Below are positions 1 through 9,756 of a stretch of DNA of 64,000 nt, piece after piece (positions within the stretch are counted from its first letter, which is position 1; the number at the start of each line of letters is the position of its first letter). A program made the translations under genes and the position numbers. Source of the DNA: Ceriagrion tenellum (Eukaryota; Arthropoda; Insecta; Odonata; Coenagrionidae); contig OY720632.1 in assembly GCA_963169105.1 (NCBI GenBank), positions 1,736,001 through 1,800,000 of the forward strand. The letters run 5' to 3'. The notes under the pieces were generated by a model. The model made no database searches and was not told where the DNA came from. It saw nothing but the letters and a program-made list of their open reading frames with translations.

Positions 1-456
1 AGGTGGTTGTCTGTCTCGGGTTTGGTCTTCGACGCAACGGGCCCACCTAACCGAGTGCCTCCGACCGTCCTACGCAGACCCCCACCTCTCTAGCACTCGC
101 CAGCGAACGCATCGGAAAGCCGGTTGACCGGAGGTGGCTAGCCCCCGGCCTCCCGTTTACGGGGAATCCGGGGCCAAAGTGGGGTCTTGAACTCCGGCCC
201 ATACTGGGCATCCGACACCCGGCTGGGTGCCGGAGAACTCACCCACCAGGGTTCCCATCCCCCCTTACGGGTCTCCATGCACGGCAAACACATGGGTGGA
301 TCTTGGCAAGATGATATCGCCGGTCCGATATGTCCGGACGCTACCCTAGCTGACCTGGGGGTTTGTTTTCGGGGTTTTCTCCCCGCCCTTTTAGTCGCCT
401 CTTACGACAAGCAGGGATACTGCGGGAGTATTCTCCATCCCCCTACCCGCAGGGGT
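1..456 (-). mobile_element. 5' end (untranslated leader) of an I-type non-LTR retrotransposon, cut by window edge
   Basis: On the minus strand this is the 5' leader of the same superfamily as the elements at 4021-13712 and 23263-29013. It carries the shared terminal block at about 385-455, including the GTCG/CGAC hairpin and the terminal CCCCT...AGGGG inverted pair, and then passes straight into satellite DNA at 457. Its early part resembles the leader at 54197-54670 more than that at 9230-9756. The coding part would lie to the left of the window. No coding potential is claimed; open frames here are leader sequence. Confidence 0.8.
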
Positions 457-3400
457 AGTGTTATTACCTTTATTGTTTGGTAGACAATAAAAAATTCCCT
501 TCAGATTTATTTTCTCACAAGTTTCTGCAGTTGGATTGGGAGAATTTGGATTATATCCAATGCTTGAAATGTCTTTCTATTTTATATTGCGTACCAAAAC
601 AAGTTTTTACAGACGTATATATGAGGGTTATAAGTATTTGCACTGGATAAATACTATATGAAACAAGTATTGAAGTGTGTTTTAAATTGATTTGCTTGAT
701 CATGTTTTGGATCAAATTCAGAATTATATTCATATCCTTTTCACTCGTATAAATAATTTATGATAATAAAACGGTATCTCGGAAACTAGAAAAAAGAATG
801 CAAATACATCTTCTTGCTCATTTCAGGTTGGAATATGTGATGTTACGAAGAAATAAATAAATACTCGTATTTATTTCTCATTTCAGTGATTGATTTTCGA
901 ACGTGATATCACTTTTATTTCTTAGTAGACGATACGAACTTCCCTTCAGATTTATTTTCCCACAACTTTCTGTAGTGTAATGGGAGAATTTTGATTATAT
1001 CCATTATTTGAAATGTCTTTCCATTTCATATTGCGTTCCAAAACAAGTTTTTGCAAACGTATATATGAGGGTTATTAGTATTTGCACTGGATAAATCCTA
1101 TATGAATCTATTTTGGAAGTGTGTTTTAAAATGATTTGTTTGACCATTTTTTGGATCAAATTCAGAATTATATTAAAATCCTTTTCACTCGTATAAATTT
1201 TTTATGATAATAATTCGGTATCTCGGAAACTAGATAAAGGAATGCAGTTACGTATCTCTGATGATTTCAGGTTGGAATATGTGATGTCAACGAGGAAATT
1301 AATAAATACTCGTATTTATTTCTCATTTCTATAATTGCTTTTCGAACGAGATATCACTTTTATTGTTCGGTAGACAATAGGAACTTCCCTTCAGATTTAT
1401 TTTCTCACAACTTTCTGTAGTTGAAATGGGAGAATTTGAATTATATACAATGCTTGAAATGTCTTTCTATTTTACATTGCGTTCCTAAACAAGTTTTAGC
1501 AGACTTATATATGAGGGTTATTAGTATTTGCACAGGATAAATCCTATATGAAACAAGTATATAAGTGTGTTTTAAAATGATTTGCTTGATCATTTTTTGG
1601 ATCAAATTCAAAACTATATTCATATCCTTTTCACTCGTATAAATAATTAATGATAATAAAACGGTATCTCGGAAACTATAAAAACGCCTCCAGTTACATC
1701 TGCTTGCTCATTTCAGGTTGGAATATGTGATGTCAACGAGAAAATAAATAAATACTCGTATTTATTTCTCATTTCAATGATTGATTTTCGAACGTGATAT
1801 CACTTTTATTGTTTGGTAGACAATAGAAACTTCCCCTTAGATTTATATTCTCACAACTCTGTAGTTGAAATGGGAGAATTAGGATTATATCCAATGCTTG
1901 AAATGTCTTTCTATTTTATATTGCGTTCCAAAACAAGTTCTTGCAGACGTATATATGAGGGTTATTAGTATTTACACTGGAAAAATCCTATATAAAACAA
2001 GTTGGAAGTGTGTTTTAATTTGATTAGGTTGACCATTTTTTGGATCAAATACAGAATTATACTCATACCCTTTTCGCTCGTATAAAAAATTTATGATAAT
2101 AAAACGGTATCTCGGAAACTAGAAAAACGCCTCCAGTTACATCTCCTTGCTGATATCGGGTTGGAATATGTAATGTCAACGAGGAAATAAATAAATACTC
2201 GTATTTATTTCTCATTTCAATTACTGATTTTCGAACATGATATCACTTTTATTGTTTGAATGACAATAGGAACTTCAGATTTAATTTCTTACAACTTACT
2301 GTAGTTGAAATGGGGGAATTTCGATTATATCCAATGCTTGAAATGTCTTTCTATTTTATCTTGCATTCCAAAACAAGTTCTTGCATACGTATATATGATG
2401 GTTATTAGTATTTGCACTGGATAAATCCTATATTAAACAAGTTTGGAAGTGGGTTTTAAAATGATTTGTTTGACCATTTTTTGGATCAATCACAGAATAG
2501 TAATAATATCTTTTTCAGTCGTATAAATAATATATGATAATAAATCGGTATCTCGTAAACTAGAAAAAAGCATGCACTTACATATCTTTCCTGATTTTAG
2601 GTTGGAATATGTGATGTCAACGAGGAAATTAATAAATACTCGTATTTATTTCTCGTTTAAATGGATGATTTTCGAACGCGATATCACTTTTATTGTTTGG
2701 TAGACAATAAAAAATTCCCTTCAGATTTATTTTTCTCACAACTTTCTGTAGTTGGAATGGGAGAATTTGGCTTATATCCAATGCTTGAGAAGTCTTTCTA
2801 TTGTTATATTGCGTTCCAAATCAAGGTCTTGCAAACGTATATATGAGGGTTATTAGTATTTGCACTGGCTAAATCCCATATGAAACAAGTTTGGAAGGGT
2901 GTTTTTAATTGATTTGTTTGACCATTTTTTTGATCAAATACAGAATTATATTCATATCATTTTCATTCGTATAAATAATTTATGATATTAAATCGGAATC
3001 TCGTAAACTAGAAAATGGCATGCAGTTACATCTACTTGCTGATATCAGGTTGGAATATGTGATGTCAACAGAGAAATAAATAAATACTCGTATTTATTTC
3101 TCATTTCAATGGATGATTTTTGAACGTGATAACACTTTTATTGTTCGGTAGACAATAGGAACTTCCCTTCATATTTATTTTCTCACATGTTTCTGTAGTT
3201 GAAATGGGAGATTTTGGATTATATCCAATGCTTGAAATGTCTTTTTATTTTATATTGCGTTCCAAAACAAGTTTTTGAACACGTATATATGAGGGTTATT
3301 AGTATTTTCACTGGATAAATCCTATATGAAACAAGTTTTTAAGTGTGTTTAAAATTGATTAGTTTGACCAGTTTTTGGATCAAATACAGAATTATATTCA

Positions 3401-4020
3401 TTTCCTTTTCACTCGTATAAGTAATTTATCATAATAAATCGGTATCTCGGATACGAGATAAAAGCATGTAGTTACATCTTCTTGCTGATTTCAGGTTGGA
3501 ATATGTGATATCCACGAGGAAATTAATAAATACTCGTATTTATTTCTCATTTCAATGGATGAATTTAGAACGTGATATCACTTTTATTGTTCCGTAGGCA
3601 ATAGGAACTTCCCTTCAGATTTATTTTCTCACATCTTTCGGTAGTTGAAATGGTAGAATTTGGATTATATCGAATGCTTGAAAAGTCTTTCTTTTTTATA
3701 TTGCATTCCAAAACAAGTTCTTGCATACGTATATATTATGGTTATTAGTATTTGCACAGGATAAATCCTATATGAAACAAGTTTGGAAGTGTTTTTTAAA
3801 ATGATTTGTTTGACCATTTTTTGGATCAAATACAGAATTATATTAATATCCTTTTCAGTCGTATAAATAATTTATGATATTAAATCGGTATCTCGGAAAC
3901 TAGAAAAAAGCATGCAGTTACATCTCATTGCTGATTTCAGGTTGGAATATGTGATGTCAACGAGGAAATTAATAAATACTCGTATTTATTTCTCATTTCA
4001 ATGGATGATTTTCGAACGTG
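457..4020. repeat. Satellite array A, monomer about 446 bp, about 8 copies
   Basis: A tandem head-to-tail repeat. The same landmarks (GTGATATCAC palindrome, the AATAAATAC-TC-GTATTTATT dyad, a TGTTTGACCA run and a TTTGCACTGGATAAATCC run) recur about every 440-447 bp. Copies differ by scattered substitutions and small indels, roughly 5-15% by eye. All five arrays in the window share this orientation. The last 14 bp (4007-4020) are one copy of the target duplication of the retrotransposon composite that follows. Confidence 0.95.
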
Positions 4021-4041
4021 GTAGTAGTATTTGGTTTATAG

Positions 4042-4071
4042 GGTGCGTCGACAACATGGTCATTTTGCACC
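4042..4071 (-). promoter_or_regulatory. 3'-terminal stem-loop of element B
   Basis: GGTGC (4042-4046) pairs with GCACC (4067-4071), and GAC (4050-4052) pairs with GTC (4059-4061) around a 6-nt loop. The same two-tier stem occurs at the 3' end of the other I-type copies, with different loop lengths and sequences. For example, element F has GGTGC 23287-23291 with GCACC 23312-23316 and a 4-nt loop. A role as the reverse transcriptase recognition structure is inferred. Confidence 0.6.
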
Positions 4072-4209
4072 ACTACACGTCATGTTTATAAAACAAAAAA
4101 TATATGTTACATATATTGGTATTAAAGTAAAATTGTGAGTATGTACTCTTAGTCAAATTTAAAATAAATTTTACATCCTTAAAATACTTTTAAAACGGCC
4201 AGTTTCATT

Positions 4210-7200
4210 TTAAAATGATAAAACACGGTTGAGAACATCTGAGTCATCGCCTAGGACCGACTTTATGTCTCCCGCTAACTGCAGCCTGATACGCAAGCAT
4301 CGGTATTTGTCACACTCCGTCAGGATATGCCGAACGCTGAGAGGGCAGTCGCAGTCATCACAGCGAGGTGGTCGTTTCTCCTCGGTGAAGAGAAAGGAGT
4401 GAGTCAAAGGGCAATGCCCTATCCTCAAACGTGTGATGACCACTTCCTCCCGGCGACTCTTCCTGACGGATGTGGGCCACGCTGACACCACCGATTTCAC
4501 CACGCGCAGTTTATTATTTTCAACGTTCCTCCATATATCTTTCCACTCTTCTAGGGCTACATTTCTCAAGAAAGACTTAAGGTCCTCGTATGGTACCAGC
4601 GTCAGAGTTATTTCCTCCAAGTCAAGTGCCTCCTTCGCCAAAGCGTCCGCTCTTTCATTTCCAGGGATACCCACATGCCCTGGGACCCAGAGGAATGATA
4701 CATATATTCCCCTTCTGCTAAGGGATATCAAAGCAGTTTGTATATCTTGAACGATTGGATGAATTGAAGAAAAACTAGAAATGGAGTTCAGGGCGCTAAG
4801 AGAGTCCGAGCATATGACGAAGGAGCCACTGTTTCCTTCTATCCCTTCTAGAGCCATTTTTATTGCGAGGAGTTCCGCTGTGTAAACACTACACAGCGGA
4901 TTTAACCTCGCCTTGATGGCTCCATAGTGGGATGAGACAACTGCACATGCACAGGCAGCGTCAGACTTAGAGCCATCTGTAAAAACTGGCACGATACCGG
5001 GGTTGCAGTGAAGATATAGATAAAACTGACGCTGGTATTCCAGAGTAGTGGTTAGAGCTTTCTTGCGCTGAGTGAGTCCCATGTTGATTTTAGGAGCGGG
5101 AGTTTCCCATGGCGGATGTTTGGGAAAGCCAGAAGGATATACTTCAGGAAGCGTGATTCGATGCTCGGATATAAAACTGTTGAATCGTATGCTTGCAGGC
5201 CTAGTGGCTCTGGTTCGACGGTTAAAAAGTTCTAAGTAGCGGGGTTTAAAAACAAGGTTAAAACAAGGGTGAGTCCTCATAGATAAAATTTTTGCTACAT
5301 AGCCGCACATAAGCATGTTTCTCCGATGGGACAAGGGCGGTTCTCCTGCATCCGCATAGATGCTTTGCACTGGACTCGTACGGAACGCCCCGGTGGTTAA
5401 CCGTATTCCAGCATTGTGAACCGATGTCAGTGGGCGCAAGTATGACTCCCGACCGGAGGAGTACACAAAACAACCGTAGTCTTGCTTTGACCGTATCAGC
5501 GTCCGGTATAGTAAGAGAAGCGTATTGCGGTCAGCTCCCCAGGATGAGTGACTTAGATATTTCAGAATATTTAACGCATTTGTACATTTTCTTTTCAGGA
5601 CACTAATTTGTTCCTTCCAGTTGAGGCGATAGTCAAATACAAGTCCCAGGAATTTGTTGGAGTCCACAAATGGAATGTTTTTCCCTCCTAAATGTAGCGG
5701 CGGAGGGATGTGTTGCCCCCTAATCCGGTGAAAGTGAATGCATTTTGTTTTTTCCGAGGAGATTTTAAATCCGCTCCTTTGGGTCCACTTCTCCAATTTA
5801 TTCAGCGTAAGTTGGGTGAGTCTAGCAGCAGAGGTAAGATAAGATGACCTGCAGAATATGGCGAAGTCATCCACAAACAAAGACCCTATCACCGGTGGCT
5901 TCATGCAATCAACGATATCGTTGATTGCCACGGCGAAAAGTGTTACGCTTAAAACTGACCCTTGTGGAACCCCATTATCTTGGCTGTATGCTACGGATAG
6001 GTACTGACCAATTCTAACTTTAAAAAACCGATCGGATAAAAAATTCTGAATAAAAGTGGGTAGATTACCCCTGAGACCCCATTCGTGCAAAGTGTTCAAT
6101 ATTTTTCGCCGCCAGACAGTGTCATATGCCTTCTCTATGTCAAAGAAGACGCCGACAACATGCTGGCGGAGAACAAAGGCTTCCTGGATGTAATTATCTA
6201 TTCTTATCAGGTGATCGATCGTGGACCGGCCTCTACGAAATCCACACTGAATATCGGAGAGAAGGTTTCGGCGCTCTAGCCACCAAATAAGCCGTCGGTT
6301 AACCATTCTTTCCATTAACTTGCACAGGCAGTTAGTGAGTGCTATAGGTCTATAACCATTCGGGTCAGTACGATCTTTGCCCTGCTTCGGTATGGGTATG
6401 ACTACTGATTCGCGCCAGGACGACGGGAATGCACCGTCTCTCCAAAGGTGATTGAGAGTGTGGAGGACCTCAAACATTGTCGTCGTCGGAATATTCCGGA
6501 GAAAGGCGTTGTGGACCTCATCCAATCCCGGAGCCGTGAATTTGGAGTCATCAACGGCTGATTGTAGCTCCCTAAGAGAAAACGGAAGGTTATAATCTTC
6601 ATGACAGCGGATCTCACGAAAGTTGATTGGTGAGGCTTCAACTAGTAATTTAATTCCCAAAAATGTGGGATTGTAATTTCTATTGCTGCTCGTATCGGCG
6701 AGCGAGCGGCCAATAGCCTCACCAATCTCAGGAGCTGAGGTCACAATATCGCCACCAACCTTGAGGTAGGTTATTCCCAGCTGGTGGTGATTGCCCGAGA
6801 TACTCTTCACCTTACGCCACACCTGTGCAAGTGGAGTCCTGCTATTCACACCCGACACAAATTCCATCCAGGAAGCTCTTTTTGCGTCTCTCACGACCTG
6901 TCGTGCCTTCGCTCTCAAGCGCCTGAAGGAGGATAGATTAGTTTCCGTCGGATATTTGTTAAAAATCCGCAACGCCTTTTTACGTTGGCGGATAGCTTTC
7001 GCGCAGTCATCATTCCACCACGGAACTTGAGGTCTCGTCGCAGTACCGCGAGACCGTGGTACGCTGACGCGTGCGGCCTGTATTATACTGCTAGTCAAAT
7101 TATTAATATTGTCAACACTATCACGTGTTTCGTCATATTTGAAATTAAAACTGCTTCTGAAAAGCGGCCAGTCTGCTTTCCGGATAGCCCAATGGCCTGT

Positions 7201-7881
7201 CCGTATAAAACTAGGGTTATAATGCCCTTCCTTGGTAATAAGAAGTGGGAGGTGATCGCTCCCACAGAGATCGTCATGAACGGATAAGTTAAATTTTGTA
7301 CTTATGGCGCTCGATACAATACATAAATCTATGCTTGAAGAGTCGCCGGTAAAGGAATTAAAACGGGTTTTTTCCCCATTGTTCAATAAAACCAAGTCAT
7401 AATCTAAAATAAAGGAGGATAAAATCCGTCCTCTACGATTGCATTGCCTTCTTGGGCTTCCCCAAAGAGGATCGTGGGCGTTAAAATCTCCTAGTAAAAT
7501 AAACGGCTGAGGTAGTTGACGGACAAGAGCATTCAGGTAAAATTGAGTGACCGGTGCACCCTCGGGCAGGTACACGTTGCATAGCGTGATCGCCTCGGGG
7601 GCGTACACGGTGACTGCCACCGCTTGGTACGGCGTGCTTAGGTGCACTCGGGAGGTGTAAAGGGCCTCCCGAATAGCAACCATAACTCCACCATGGGCTC
7701 GTTGGCCACTGATTTCGTCAAATCTAAAAACGTTAAAACCTTTTAAAATCCCCTTGTCCGCCATTTTGAAATGCGTTTCTTGCAGACAAACACAACATGG
7801 GTTAAATTCGCGAGTTAAAATGGCCAGCTCCTCCTTATGCCGATAAAAACCATTACAGTTCCACTGTAAGATAAAAACCAT
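4210..7881 (-). CDS. ORF2 polyprotein: endonuclease, reverse transcriptase, RNase H (element B)
   Basis: 1223 codons, open throughout. Residues 1-225 form an apurinic-type endonuclease: WNCNG near the N terminus, catalytic Glu in QETHF (about 35), GDFNAHD (about 132) and SDH (about 209). The RT covers about 490-830, with FDIEKAYD (580-587), GVPQGS, and FVDD (670-673) as the catalytic box. RNase H follows, with all four acidic residues: TDGSK (about 968), TAEL (about 1003), SDS (about 1026) and ERAD (about 1079). A Cys/His cluster CDDCDC...H...C lies near 1174-1190. I chose the ATG at 7881 because other copies start at the equivalent MNFILQWNCNG; an in-frame ATG at 7944 adds 21 hydrophobic residues. 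Against sister copies a TTA-to-TAA change ends the protein about 13 residues early (expected ...FLNETGLFNSILRM). This is the most intact ORF2 in the window. Confidence 0.88.
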   Translation of the reverse strand: MVFILQWNCNGFYRHKEELAILTREFNPCCVCLQETHFKMADKGILKGFNVFRFDEISGQRAHGGVMVAIREALYTSRVHLSTPYQAVAVTVYAPEAITLCNVYLPEGAPVTQFYLNALVRQLPQPFILLGDFNAHDPLWGSPRRQCNRRGRILSSFILDYDLVLLNNGEKTRFNSFTGDSSSIDLCIVSSAISTKFNLSVHDDLCGSDHLPLLITKEGHYNPSFIRTGHWAIRKADWPLFRSSFNFKYDETRDSVDNINNLTSSIIQAARVSVPRSRGTATRPQVPWWNDDCAKAIRQRKKALRIFNKYPTETNLSSFRRLRAKARQVVRDAKRASWMEFVSGVNSRTPLAQVWRKVKSISGNHHQLGITYLKVGGDIVTSAPEIGEAIGRSLADTSSNRNYNPTFLGIKLLVEASPINFREIRCHEDYNLPFSLRELQSAVDDSKFTAPGLDEVHNAFLRNIPTTTMFEVLHTLNHLWRDGAFPSSWRESVVIPIPKQGKDRTDPNGYRPIALTNCLCKLMERMVNRRLIWWLERRNLLSDIQCGFRRGRSTIDHLIRIDNYIQEAFVLRQHVVGVFFDIEKAYDTVWRRKILNTLHEWGLRGNLPTFIQNFLSDRFFKVRIGQYLSVAYSQDNGVPQGSVLSVTLFAVAINDIVDCMKPPVIGSLFVDDFAIFCRSSYLTSAARLTQLTLNKLEKWTQRSGFKISSEKTKCIHFHRIRGQHIPPPLHLGGKNIPFVDSNKFLGLVFDYRLNWKEQISVLKRKCTNALNILKYLSHSSWGADRNTLLLLYRTLIRSKQDYGCFVYSSGRESYLRPLTSVHNAGIRLTTGAFRTSPVQSIYADAGEPPLSHRRNMLMCGYVAKILSMRTHPCFNLVFKPRYLELFNRRTRATRPASIRFNSFISEHRITLPEVYPSGFPKHPPWETPAPKINMGLTQRKKALTTTLEYQRQFYLYLHCNPGIVPVFTDGSKSDAACACAVVSSHYGAIKARLNPLCSVYTAELLAIKMALEGIEGNSGSFVICSDSLSALNSISSFSSIHPIVQDIQTALISLSRRGIYVSFLWVPGHVGIPGNERADALAKEALDLEEITLTLVPYEDLKSFLRNVALEEWKDIWRNVENNKLRVVKSVVSAWPTSVRKSRREEVVITRLRIGHCPLTHSFLFTEEKRPPRCDDCDCPLSVRHILTECDKYRCLRIRLQLAGDIKSVLGDDSDVLNRVLSF

Positions 7882-7961
7882 AAAAGGTGAGTAATAAATA
7901 ATTTTAAAATTAAAAAAAAATAAATAAATAATAAAAACGGGCATTAGGTTCAGAGGGAGAA

Positions 7962-9163
7962 TCAGCGCTTTATGCGATGTCTCCTCCCCTTAGACCTAGC
8001 CCGGCGGACCTCCGACTCAGAGACATATTCATCTTCTTCCATCGACTCTGGTTGGCTCTGCTGGGCCGGACCAGATGGCCCGGGGGATTGAGATTTTCCA
8101 CGCCTGATTTGCGTGGCCGGGGTGGAGTTGTTCGGGTTCTTACCTGGAGAACCCGAACTGGTAGCGTTCGTCTTTGCCGGATTATGGGCCTTAGCCGGCT
8201 CGGCCGATATCTTCGACGTGGCTTTCTGGGGCATATTCTTCGGTCCATTAGATTCTTTTACGCTGTTTGTGGGCTTAGTTTCTTCGGTCTGAGTGGAGAT
8301 AGTACACATTTTCTTGGGGGTTGCTGCTACACCTGCCCAAGATCGGGAAAAGGTAGGGGCCATGAGACTCCGATACTTCTGCCGCGCCTCTCCATACGGG
8401 ATTTATCTAGGGTCTTAATTTCCATAATTTTCCTTTCATCCTTCATCACAGGGCAATCACGAGAGTACGCTGGATGCGAACCCTCGCAGTTTACGCAGAA
8501 AGGATCGGAGGAACATACGTCACCCTCATGCTTGTCCTTGCCACAGCGCGGGCAGGTGGTCTTACCCTCACATCGCGGTGCGATGTGGCCGAACTTTTGG
8601 CATTGGAAGCAACGCATGGGGTTTGGTATGAATGGCCGCACTGGTACCGAATTGTAGCCCACATGCACTTTCTCGGGGAGCTTATCGAGAGTGAACGTGA
8701 GGATCACAGATGTAGTATTAATCGTCTCACCGTTCCTCCTAGTCGTAAGTCGACGACAGTCTGTCACACCTTGTGGGGCCATTTCTCTCTTAATTTCGTC
8801 TACTTCAACGTAGAGGAGATCATAATGGCTTATAACTCCCCGAGAAGTGTTTAGGGTGCGGTGGATATCTACCGTGACCGGGATATCGTGGAGTTTCTTC
8901 ACTTTGAGCAGTTTTTCTGCTTGGTCTAAATTTGCCGTCTCAATCAATAGTGTCCCATCTCTAAGCTTTTTGACTGAGTGAGGTTCTCCAGGGATGACCG
9001 CAGACAAGGACCGTTTAATGAAGAAGGGAGACACCTTTTTAAGTGTCTCGCCATCTTTCGCACATTTGAGAACCAAATAGCGCATGCTCTTCTTGAAAAT
9101 ACTATCTCCCCCGCCCGTATCCGGGCGGGATCTTTTATTTGGAGGGAGTGAGATTGTCTCCAT
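7962..9163 (-). pseudogene. ORF1 (zinc-knuckle nucleic-acid-binding protein) of element B, one frameshift
   Basis: Starts METISLPPNKRSRP, matching the intact start MADDILPPPKRSRP in element F. Basic and low-complexity at the ends, with three CCHC-type knuckles in the middle: CFQCQKFGHIAPRC, CPRCGKDKHEGDVC and CVNCEGSHPAYSRDC. A T run at 8402-8404 has one T fewer than in the sister copy (TTTT near 12436). This breaks the frame after MEIKTLDK; the C-terminal third continues at 8363-7962. ORF1 proteins of this kind bind element RNA to form ribonucleoprotein; that role is family knowledge. About 80 bp separate its stop from the ORF2 ATG. Confidence 0.85.
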
Positions 9164-9652
9164 GAAAATTAGGATTTCGTCCCCTGGGCTCCCCACCCAC
9201 CACGGAGCCACACATTCGGGACGCCACACCGCAAACCGGTGTGGTCGCCAGGGCTACCCAAGGGATATAGCACTATTGTTTAGGGGGACTGCTTCGGGTG
9301 GGGCCTCCAGTGCATGGGCCCTCCAAACCCGTACACCTTTGGCCGCCCTACACAGACCCCCGTCACTCCAGCACTCGCCATCGAAACGTGTCGATAAGCC
9401 GATTGATCAAGACTGGCTAGATCTTGACCGCCCGTTTACAGGGAATCCAGGGCCGAAGTGGGGTGTTGACCTCCGGCCCATACCGGGCTTCCGACACCCG
9501 GCTGGGTTCCAGAGAACTCACCCACCAGGATCCCCTTCTTCCCCTTACGGGTCTCCGCACACGGCAAACATGCGGGTGGATCGCAGGCCAGCTGGTATGG
9601 CCGCACACAGACAGTGGACCCACAAAACTGTCCGGACGCATCCCTTTGCTGC

Positions 9653-9756
9653 CTGGGGGTTTGTTTTCGGGGTTTCACCTCCCCGCCCTTTTAGTCGCCT
9701 CTTACGACAAGCAGGGATACTGCGGGAGTATTCTCCATCCCCCTACCCGCAGGGGT
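9653..9756 (-). promoter_or_regulatory. Conserved, foldable 5' terminal block of I-type elements (copy in B)
   Basis: The same roughly 100-bp block ends elements A (455), B (9756), C (13711), F (29012) and, mutated, L (54670). On the minus strand it begins CCCCTGCGGGTAGGGGGATGG and contains GTCG-TAAGAGG-CGAC (a hairpin), GGAG-AATA-CTCC (a hairpin) and CGGGG...CCCCG (a hairpin). CTGCG/CGCAG and GGGAT/ATCCC are interleaved pairs that would form a pseudoknot. Internal promoter and ribozyme roles are both possible; neither is shown. Confidence 0.55.

Larger units (their letters stand above)
4021..9756 (-). mobile_element. Full-length I-type (EN-RT-RNase H) non-LTR retrotransposon, element B
   Basis: About 5.74 kb. 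The 3' end on the minus strand is at 4021, with a short (TAC)n tail and a terminal stem-loop (4042-4071). ORF2 is at 4210-7881, ORF1 at 7962-9163, then a leader of about 590 bp ending in the conserved terminal block at 9756. The left flank GATTTTCGAACGTG (4007-4020) is not repeated at 9757. It reappears at 13713-13726, beyond a second element, so B is the 3' member of a composite. An RNase H domain together with a non-poly(A) tail places it near the I/Outcast/Nimb group rather than Jockey; the exact clade is not resolved here. Confidence 0.9.

Noticed and set aside
457..4020. Regular repeats as a CRISPR array
   Set aside because: The repeat unit is about 446 bp with no unique spacers, and the context is eukaryotic retrotransposons.
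9653..9756. Definite HDV-like ribozyme at the 5' end of I-type elements
   Set aside because: I could not find a convincing P2 closing across the P4-like hairpin; kept only as a candidate structure.
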